Below are positions 1 to 5,122 of a DNA stretch of 5,122 nt, one piece after another. The DNA is from an uncultured Erysipelotrichaceae bacterium (GTDB lineage: Bacteria; Bacillota_I; Bacilli_A; RF39; UBA660). The stretch covers positions 1 through 5,122 of the forward strand of contig CACZQI010000077.1 of assembly GCA_902783345.1 (NCBI GenBank), written 5' to 3'. Numbering within the stretch: position 1 is the first letter of the stretch; each line of letters opens with the position of its first letter. The notes below the pieces were generated by a model, which was given only the letters and a program-made list of their open reading frames with translations, ran no database searches and was not told the origin of the DNA. The translations under genes and the position numbers were made by a program.

Positions 1-859
1 AATGAAGGAATACATCTTTACTGCTAGAGATGATATTTATATTATCGATCTAGAAAAAACTGCAGAATGCATTGAAAATGCTTATGCAAAAATTAAGGAA
101 ATTGCTGATAATGGAGGTACTTTTCTTTATGTAGGTACTAAAAAGCAAGCAATGGAGGCGTCTAAAGAAGAAGCCGAAAGAAGTAATTCTTATTATGTAG
201 TTGAAAGATGGTTAGGTGGAACATTAACTAACTTTAGAACTATTAGAAGAAGAATTAAAAGATTAGAAGAAATTGAAAAAATGGAAGCTGATGGTACTTT
301 TGATATTCTACCTAAGAAAGAAGTTATCGGTCTTAAAAAAGAATATGATAAGCTAAATAAAGTACTAGGCGGTATTCGTGAAATGGAAAAACTTCCTAAT
401 GCATTAATCATTACTGATCCTAAAAAGGAAATTAATGCTATTCGTGAAGCAAGAAAATTAAATATTCCTGTCTTTGGTTTAGTTGATACTAACTGTGATC
501 CAGATGATGTTGATTATGTAATTCCTGCTAATGATGATGCTGTAAGAAGTGTTAAAGTAGTTTTAGGTGTTTTAACTAACGCTATATGTGAATCTCGTGG
601 TTTAGAACTAGAAGACTATATTACTGAAGATGAAAAAACTGCTAAAAAAGATGATAAAAAAGCTAAATCAGTAAAAGAAGTATTCGTTGAAAGTTTAGAA
701 GAAGAAAAAACTAAAGAAGCAATTGAAGAAGAAAAAATGGTTGAAGAAGAAGATTTATCATTAAAAACTTTAGTTGAATTAAAACAAATTGCTAAAGCAA
801 GAAAAATTAAAGGTTATTCTTCAATGAAAAAAGAAGAATTATTAACTGTTTTAAAATAA
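1..859 (+). CDS. rpsB: 30S ribosomal protein S2 (5'-partial), with C-terminal Rho_N/SAP-like extension
   Basis: Ribosomal protein S2 of the small subunit, which sits on the back of the 30S between head and body and is needed for S1 binding and initiation in many bacteria. The gene runs off the left edge: the frame is open from base 2, and the first visible Met (in [10 protein letters not shown]) matches the internal Met about 27 residues into Bacillus S2, so about 26 N-terminal residues are missing and this Met is not the start. Visible family landmarks, numbered from that Met: IYIIDLEKT (12-20), [10 protein letters not shown] (41-50), [13 protein letters not shown] (69-81), the S2 signature beginning PNALIITDP (132-156), and [20 protein letters not shown] (161-180). 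The core ends near residue 205. A charged linker (about 206-250) and a Rho_N-like module (251-285) follow, making the full protein about 310 residues against about 246 in B. subtilis. tsf follows after 11 bases, the usual rpsB-tsf operon pair. Identity of the core is certain. Confidence 0.97.
   Translation, partial: MKEYIFTARDDIYIIDLEKTAECIENAYAKIKEIADNGGTFLYVGTKKQAMEASKEEAERSNSYYVVERWLGGTLTNFRTIRRRIKRLEEIEKMEADGTFDILPKKEVIGLKKEYDKLNKVLGGIREMEKLPNALIITDPKKEINAIREARKLNIPVFGLVDTNCDPDDVDYVIPANDDAVRSVKVVLGVLTNAICESRGLELEDYITEDEKTAKKDDKKAKSVKEVFVESLEEEKTKEAIEEEKMVEEEDLSLKTLVELKQIAKARKIKGYSSMKKEELLTVLK
617..751 (+). other. Charged Lys/Glu-rich linker in S2
   Basis: Residues about 206-250 of the visible S2 protein, between the globular S2 core and the C-terminal module, are almost entirely charged, with a Lys-rich first part (KKDDKKAK) and a Glu-rich second part ([14 protein letters not shown]). 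The DNA is purine-rich with repeated GAA and AAA codons. It looks like a flexible tether or a helical charged spacer. Acidic low-complexity tails on S2 are common, but here the tail leads into a further folded-looking segment instead of ending the protein. Confidence 0.75.
752..856 (+). other. Rho_N/SAP-like domain at the C-terminus of S2
   Basis: The last 35 residues read like the small helix-extended-helix module found at the N-terminus of transcription factor Rho and in SAP proteins: a first helix around [16 protein letters not shown], a turn with the typical I-K-G-Y-S core, then a second helix around [11 protein letters not shown]. The pattern (L..L.ELK.IAK...[12 protein letters not shown]) is the family's characteristic spacing. 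Such modules bind nucleic acid or help proteins contact it. The assignment is by eye from motif spacing; no profile search was run. It is in frame with S2 with no stop between them, and its codon use matches the rest of the gene. Confidence 0.75.
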
Positions 860-870
860 GGAGTGTAATT

Positions 871-1740
871 ATGATAGATGCTAAAAGTGTTGCCGAATTA
901 CGTGCTAAAACTGGTGCAGGAATGATGGATTGCAAAAAGGCTTTAACTGAAACAAATGGTGATATGGAAGCCGCAATCGATTATTTAAGAGAAAAAGGTA
1001 TTGCTAAAGCGGCTAAAAAAGAAAGCCGTATTGCTGCTGAAGGTCTTGCTAATGTATTTATAAAAGGAAATAAAGCAGTTATTTTAGAAGTTAATAGTGA
1101 AACTGACTTTGTAAGTAAAAATGAAGAATTTGTTGGTATGATAGATACTATTGGTAATGCTATTTTAAATAGTGATGCTAAAAATTTAGAAGAAGTTTTA
1201 AATCTTAATACTGATGAAGGAACAGTTAGTGAACTTATTGTTAGTAAAACTGCTAAAATTGGTGAAAAATTATCATTAAGAAGATTAGAAGTTTTAGAAA
1301 AAAATGATAATGAAACATTTGGCTCTTACTTACACATGGGTGGTAAGATTGCTGTTTTAACTCTTTTAGAAGGAGCAAATGAAGAAGTAGCTAAAGATGT
1401 TGCAATGCAAGCAGCTGCTATGAAACCAGAATATGTTTCTGAAGATGAAATTCCTGCTGAGAGAATTGAAAAAGAAAGAAATATCTTTAAAGAACAAGCA
1501 ATGAATGAAGGTAAACCTGCTGAAATTGCTGAAAAAATGGTTGAAGGAAGAATTAAAAAATTCTTTAAAGAAATATGCTTAATTCATCAAGCCTTTATTA
1601 AAAATGGTGATATTGATGTTAAAACATATGTTCAAAATAATGGCGGTAAAGTTTTAAAAATGATTCGTTTTGAAGTAGGAGAAGGTATGGAAAAACGTTC
1701 AGATAACTTTGCTGAAGAAGTTATGAATCAAATTAAATAA
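871..1740 (+). CDS. tsf: Translation elongation factor Ts
   Basis: EF-Ts, the cytoplasmic guanine nucleotide exchange factor that releases GDP from EF-Tu. The protein has 289 residues, the normal length for Firmicutes EF-Ts. The N-terminal UBA-like domain carries LRAKTGAGMMDCKKAL (10-25), and the core carries TDFVSKNEEF (78-87), where Asp79-Phe80 correspond to the pair that inserts into EF-Tu near its Mg2+ site. Further landmarks are SYLHMGGKIAVL (152-163), AAAMKPEYVSEDEIP (181-195) and EGRIKKFFKEICLIHQAF (225-242). Small departures from common consensus (M156 in the usual HGG, Q180 in the usual MHIAA, HQ for EQ at 239-240) look like lineage variation. The start is fixed by the AAGGAG at 858-863, 7 bases before ATG and overlapping the rpsB stop codon, so the two genes are probably cotranscribed and translationally coupled. 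An intrinsic terminator starts inside its stop codon. Confidence 0.98.
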   Translation: MIDAKSVAELRAKTGAGMMDCKKALTETNGDMEAAIDYLREKGIAKAAKKESRIAAEGLANVFIKGNKAVILEVNSETDFVSKNEEFVGMIDTIGNAILNSDAKNLEEVLNLNTDEGTVSELIVSKTAKIGEKLSLRRLEVLEKNDNETFGSYLHMGGKIAVLTLLEGANEEVAKDVAMQAAAMKPEYVSEDEIPAERIEKERNIFKEQAMNEGKPAEIAEKMVEGRIKKFFKEICLIHQAFIKNGDIDVKTYVQNNGGKVLKMIRFEVGEGMEKRSDNFAEEVMNQIK

Positions 1741-1763
1741 TCCAGTTTTTACTGGATTTTTTT
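1739..1763 (+). terminator. Intrinsic terminator after tsf
   Basis: A perfect 8-bp inverted repeat, AATCCAGT (1739-1746) and ACTGGATT (1751-1758), encloses a TTTT loop and runs into an uninterrupted T-tract to 1763. The two leading A residues of the stem are the last two bases of the tsf TAA stop codon. It should end the rpsB-tsf transcript, separating it from uppS. Confidence 0.9.
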
Positions 1764-1797
1764 ATGGGCAATTTTTTATTTTTTGGGATTTTAAATA

Positions 1798-1825
1798 TTG
1801 TAATTTATTTAAAATATTATATAAT
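1798..1825 (+). promoter_or_regulatory. Candidate sigma-A promoter for uppS-cdsA-rseP
   Basis: TTGTAA (1798-1803) and a perfect TATAAT (1820-1825) are separated by 16 bases. The position between the tsf terminator and the uppS start fits an independent transcription unit. The predicted start of transcription, about 7 bases after the -10 box, lies near 1832, leaving a leader of only about 13 bases. In DNA this AT-rich such matches also arise by chance, so the -35 is less certain than the -10. Confidence 0.6.
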
Positions 1826-1831
1826 TAATAT

Positions 1832-1837
1832 AGGGTG
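1832..1837 (+). promoter_or_regulatory. Ribosome binding site deciding the uppS start
   Basis: AGGGTG lies 7 bases before the ATG at 1845. It is the only purine-rich Shine-Dalgarno-like element in the gap. The in-frame ATG further upstream at 1764 has only a T-tract before it, so this site selects 1845 as the start. Confidence 0.7.
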
Positions 1838-1844
1838 TTTTAAT

Positions 1845-2525
1845 ATGGAAAATAATATACCTATTCATGTTGGTATTATTATGGATGGAAATCGAAGATG
1901 GGCAAAAGAAAAAGGTAAAAAAACTTTAGAAGGTCATTTAGCTGGAGCCAATCGAATAATAGATTTATCATCTTACATTTTTAGTAAAGGTGTTAAATAT
2001 TTAAGTATTTATGCTTTTTCAACCGAAAATTTTAATCGTAGCAAAGAAGAAGTAAGTTACTTAATGGGCTTAATAGTTAAATTTTTTACTGAAAGAGTTA
2101 AAGAATTAGACGAAAAAAATATTAAAATTATATTTTCAGGAAGAAAAGAACCTTTATCTAATCGTATTTATAAAATTATTACAGAAGTTCAAGAGATGAC
2201 TAAAAATAATACTGCAGGCACCTTAAATATTTGTTTAAATTATGGTTCACGTGCTGAAATTGTAGATACTGTTAACAAATTAATTCGGGATGGAAAAGAA
2301 ATAACAGAAGAATCTATTAGTCACAATTTATATCAAGATTTACCAGATTTAGATTTTGTTATTAGAACTAGTGGAGAAGAAAGACTTTCAAACTTTATGT
2401 TATGGCAAGCAAGTTATGCAGAGTTTTATTTTCCTAAGGTATATTTTCCTGATTTTGATGAAAAAGAATTTGATAAAGCAATAGATGAATATATACATCG
2501 TAATCGTAGATTTGGAGGTAACTAA
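1845..2525 (+). CDS. uppS: Undecaprenyl diphosphate synthase (cis-prenyltransferase)
   Basis: Cytoplasmic, membrane-associated enzyme that condenses farnesyl diphosphate with isopentenyl diphosphate units in cis to give undecaprenyl diphosphate, the carrier lipid for peptidoglycan and other wall polymers. From the Met at 1845 the protein has 226 residues, slightly short of the usual 240-260. Motifs in order: HVGIIMDGNRRWA (8-20) with the catalytic Asp14, GH (30-31), YAFSTENFNRS (56-66), LNICLNYGSRAEI (127-139), DFVIRTSGEERLSNFMLWQ (170-188) with the diphosphate-binding Arg174 and Arg180, and AEFYFP (192-197) with the metal-binding Glu193. Variants from consensus are Arg17 for Gly in MDGNGRWA, Phe63 for the common Trp, and GS for GG in YGGR. 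The in-frame ATG at 1764 would add 27 hydrophobic residues but abuts the tsf terminator, lies upstream of the promoter and lacks a ribosome binding site, so it was not used. The stop overlaps the cdsA start by one base. Confidence 0.95.
   Translation: MENNIPIHVGIIMDGNRRWAKEKGKKTLEGHLAGANRIIDLSSYIFSKGVKYLSIYAFSTENFNRSKEEVSYLMGLIVKFFTERVKELDEKNIKIIFSGRKEPLSNRIYKIITEVQEMTKNNTAGTLNICLNYGSRAEIVDTVNKLIRDGKEITEESISHNLYQDLPDLDFVIRTSGEERLSNFMLWQASYAEFYFPKVYFPDFDEKEFDKAIDEYIHRNRRFGGN
2514..2519 (+). promoter_or_regulatory. cdsA ribosome binding site inside the uppS 3' end
   Basis: GGAGGT within the last codons of uppS (Gly-Gly-Asn) lies 5 bases before the cdsA ATG at 2525. With the TAATG stop/start overlap this is a standard translational-coupling arrangement, and the C-terminal Gly-Gly of UppS is partly dictated by the Shine-Dalgarno sequence. 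Confidence 0.85.
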
Positions 2526-3310
2526 TGAGAAAAAGAATTGTTAGTGCAGTTATAATGATAATAATCTTTTTACCACTTATTATTCTAGGCAAAATACCAT
2601 TTGCTCTAGGTATAGGTTTAATAAGTATATTATCATTTAGAGAAATTATGAAACTATTTAATTTACCTATTTGGGTAAGACTTCTTAGTTTTATAGGACT
2701 AATTAGTATTATTTATAGTAATTTTGATAGTAATAATCTAATAAATGGATTAGATTATAAAGTTATTAGTTTATCATTATTATTAATTCTGCTTCCGGTT
2801 ATTATTTATCAAACTAGAAATAAATATAATTCATCAGATGCCTTTAAATTATATGGTTTTATATTTTTAATAGGTATTGGGCTTAATTATCTGATTTTAA
2901 TTAGAGATTTAGATTTAAAATATTTCTTATATATTTTACTAATTACAGTCTTTACTGATACTTTTGCATATTTTGGGGGAAGTCTTATTGGTAAACATCG
3001 ATTTACGAAAATAAGTCCGCATAAAACCATTGAAGGATGCATTATTGGATCAGTTATGGCTACCTTTATTATGAGTGTATATTATGTAACTATCATAGGT
3101 GGAAATATTAGTTTATTATTAATTATTTTAATGACACTTCTATTAAGTATTATTGGACAGGCGGGAGATTTATTCTTTAGTGCGATTAAAAGGCATTTTG
3201 AGATTAAAGATTTTAGTAATCTAATACCTGGTCATGGTGGCATTTTAGATAGATTAGATAGTTTAATATTTGTAGCAATAGCATTTATGTTATTTATCAA
3301 ATATTTATAG
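2525..3310 (+). CDS. cdsA: Phosphatidate cytidylyltransferase (CDP-diglyceride synthase)
   Basis: Integral membrane enzyme that converts phosphatidic acid and CTP into CDP-diacylglycerol and pyrophosphate, the precursor of phosphatidylglycerol and cardiolipin. The 261 residues match the usual bacterial length. About eight or nine hydrophobic segments can be seen (for example near 5-22, 79-95, 110-126, 132-150, 171-191, 195-215 and 246-261). The conserved C-terminal half includes TDTFAYFGG (144-152) with an Asp expected to bind metal/CTP, GKHRFTKISPHKTIEG (156-171; the common form is SPNKTWEG, so His166 and Ile169 are variants), GQAGDLFFSAIKR (about 211-223), and the family signature from Ser219 to Asp245 with KRHFEIKD and PGHGGILDRLD. 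The start overlaps the uppS stop by one base and is preceded by GGAGGT. It stops at TAG 18 bases before rseP, with no dxr between them as found in Bacillus. Confidence 0.96.
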   Translation: MRKRIVSAVIMIIIFLPLIILGKIPFALGIGLISILSFREIMKLFNLPIWVRLLSFIGLISIIYSNFDSNNLINGLDYKVISLSLLLILLPVIIYQTRNKYNSSDAFKLYGFIFLIGIGLNYLILIRDLDLKYFLYILLITVFTDTFAYFGGSLIGKHRFTKISPHKTIEGCIIGSVMATFIMSVYYVTIIGGNISLLLIILMTLLLSIIGQAGDLFFSAIKRHFEIKDFSNLIPGHGGILDRLDSLIFVAIAFMLFIKYL

Positions 3311-3328
3311 AAAAGAGGATAAAAAGAT

Positions 3329-4381
3329 ATGGCAATAGTAATTTTAGTTTTAATGTTAGGGCTTTTAATATTTGTACATGAATTTGGACATTTTATTGCT
3401 GCTAAAAAGGTAGGCGTTTATGTTCATGAATTTGCACTTGGTATGGGTCCTAAAATATTTTCTTTTAAAAGGAAAAAACATAATGATCCAACGGAATATT
3501 CTTTAAGATTATTTCCAATTGGTGGCTTTTGTGCGATGGCAGGAGAAGTATTAGAAGATGGCGAAAATTTAAAGAAAGAAGAGTATTTATGTAATCGCAG
3601 TAAATGGGAAAGATTCTTAATTTTAATTGCTGGAGTAACTATGAATACAATTACAGCCTTTATTATTCTTTTACTTCAAGGATTTATTTATGGCTGCACA
3701 GAACAAAGATCAATTGTTGGTTATGCTCCTGAAGGATACCCAGTTAGCACAGCTGGTATTGAAGTAGGAGATAGGGTAACTAAAATTAATGGTTACAGAG
3801 TAAATACTTGGGATAAAATGAGTTTAGTTTTAAACTTAAAACATGATAGTGATGTTTATGAATTTGTAGTTAAAAAGAAAGACGGAACTACTAAAACTTA
3901 TAATGTAACTCCAAAACTAGAAAAAGATGAAACTGGTACTGAAAGAAAAGTTTTTGGTATCGGAGTTGGAGATAAAATTGAAAGAGGTATTATTCCAACA
4001 TTCAAATATGCCTTTAGTAAATTAGGCTCAATTATCTCAACAATGTTTTTAATAATTGGTTCACTTTTCACAGGTAAATTAGGTCTTTCATCTTTATCTG
4101 GACCAGTTGGTATGTATACGATAGTAGGAGAAAGTGCAAAAGTAGGCTTCCAAAGCATTATGTATTTAACTGCTTATTTAAGTTTAAACTTAGCAGTAAT
4201 TAATGTATTACCTTTCTCTGCTTTAGATGGTGGTCGAATTCTATTTGTGGTAATTGAAGCAATTAAAGGAAGTAAAGTTAATCCTAAAGTTGAAAATACC
4301 TTCCATACAGTAGGATTTATCTTACTTATGATTTTAATGCTTTATATAACTATTCAAGATATCATAAGGCTTGTTTCTTAA
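3329..4381 (+). CDS. rseP: RseP/RasP-family site-2 intramembrane zinc metalloprotease
   Basis: Polytopic membrane protease of the S2P family (M50B), which cuts transmembrane segments of anti-sigma factors (RsiW in B. subtilis, RseA in E. coli) and remnant signal peptides. The zinc motif HEFGH (17-21) sits at the end of the first membrane helix, giving two His ligands and catalytic Glu18. The third ligand is Asp300 in the second motif (LPFSALDGGR, 294-303). A single PDZ domain spans about 128-195, with GIEVGDRVTKINGYRV (143-158) as its core, then LSGPVG (256-261). Membrane helices appear near 2-24, 96-119, 275-297 and 325-346. The 350-residue length is normal for single-PDZ Gram-positive members. 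In the common NxxPxPxLDG motif the second Pro is Ser297. AGAGGA at 3314-3319 precedes ATG by 9 bases. It closes the uppS-cdsA-rseP operon; no partner anti-sigma gene is in view, so the substrate cannot be inferred. Confidence 0.95.
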   Translation: MAIVILVLMLGLLIFVHEFGHFIAAKKVGVYVHEFALGMGPKIFSFKRKKHNDPTEYSLRLFPIGGFCAMAGEVLEDGENLKKEEYLCNRSKWERFLILIAGVTMNTITAFIILLLQGFIYGCTEQRSIVGYAPEGYPVSTAGIEVGDRVTKINGYRVNTWDKMSLVLNLKHDSDVYEFVVKKKDGTTKTYNVTPKLEKDETGTERKVFGIGVGDKIERGIIPTFKYAFSKLGSIISTMFLIIGSLFTGKLGLSSLSGPVGMYTIVGESAKVGFQSIMYLTAYLSLNLAVINVLPFSALDGGRILFVVIEAIKGSKVNPKVENTFHTVGFILLMILMLYITIQDIIRLVS

Positions 4382-4390
4382 GCCTTTTTT
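4366..4390 (+). terminator. Intrinsic terminator overlapping the rseP stop codon
   Basis: Inverted repeat AAGGCTT (4366-4372) and AAGCCTT (4380-4386) with a 7-base loop (4373-4379), followed by T residues to 4390. The left arm lies in the last rseP codons, and the stop codon TAA straddles the loop and the right arm. The stem is short and the clean T-tail after it is only four bases, so it is somewhat weaker than the one after tsf. Confidence 0.75.
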
Positions 4391-4402
4391 CATGGGAAAT
4401 TA

Positions 4403-5122
<720 letters not shown>

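Noticed and set aside
2..4. ATG at base 2 as the real rpsB start
   Set aside because: This Met corresponds to an internal Met after the conserved N-terminal helix region of S2; there is no upstream sequence to show a ribosome binding site, so the gene is treated as truncated by the window.
193..411. 72-codon open frame on the - strand inside rpsB
   Set aside because: It lies entirely opposite the conserved S2 core, is Ser/Leu/Ile-rich in the way expected of an antisense reading of AT-rich coding DNA, and matches no motif I know.
635..760. A-runs in the rpsB linker as programmed frameshift sites
   Set aside because: The A6 runs fall as in-frame AAA AAA codons rather than the X XXY YYZ phase, no stimulatory structure is apparent, and the zero frame continues into a sensible domain.
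1783..1811. Alternative promoter TTGGGA (1783-1788) with TATTTA (1806-1811) before uppS
   Set aside because: Both boxes match consensus at only four of six positions, and a perfect TATAAT with a better placed TTGTAA lies just downstream.
1764..1844. A 27-residue hydrophobic N-terminal extension of UppS starting at the ATG at 1764
   Set aside because: The ATG directly follows the tsf terminator T-tract, has no Shine-Dalgarno sequence and lies upstream of the likely promoter. UppS proteins normally begin shortly before the HVGIIMDGN motif, as given by the start at 1845. The hydrophobicity reflects T-rich intergenic DNA.
3898..4158. 86-codon open frame on the - strand inside rseP
   Set aside because: It is antisense to conserved RseP sequence including the LSGPVG motif, is Pro/Ser-rich from antisense Gly/Glu codons, and has no recognisable features.

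Overview
This window is a compact, AT-rich stretch of bacterial chromosome with all genes on the + strand and a housekeeping content. The gene order, the strong purine-rich ribosome binding sites, the Firmicutes-like protein sequences and the heavy use of A/T-ending codons (AGA for Arg, AAA/GAA, TTA) point to a low-GC member of the Bacillota/Bacilli, perhaps an uncultured Erysipelotrichales/RF39-like or Mollicutes-related lineage. This placement is inference. All Trp codons seen are TGG, no TGA occurs inside the reading frames, and all stops are TAA or TAG, so there is no sign of the mycoplasma code.

Region 1 (1-1763): the end of a translation operon. rpsB (ribosomal protein S2) enters from the left edge without its first ~26 codons, followed 11 bases later by tsf (EF-Ts) and a strong intrinsic terminator that begins inside the tsf stop codon. 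S2 carries an unusual charged linker and a C-terminal Rho_N/SAP-like module.

Region 2 (1764-4390): a cell-envelope operon, uppS-cdsA-rseP, with a candidate sigma-A promoter of its own just upstream and an intrinsic terminator overlapping the rseP stop codon. UppS makes the C55 prenyl carrier lipid used for wall glycan synthesis, CdsA makes CDP-diacylglycerol for phospholipids, and RseP is a membrane site-2 protease. Compared with the well-known Bacillus subtilis order (rpsB-tsf-pyrH-frr-uppS-cdsA-dxr-rasP-proS), pyrH, frr and dxr are missing here, and tgt stands where proS would be.

Region 3 (4391-5122): an extended -10 promoter and the first 218 codons of tgt (tRNA-guanine transglycosylase, queuosine modification), cut by the right edge. 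No RNA genes, mobile elements, CRISPR arrays or phage genes were seen. The only gene-free gaps are about 100 and 87 bases and are explained by terminators, promoters and ribosome binding sites. I do not see a novel multi-gene system; the most unusual item is the S2 C-terminal extension.
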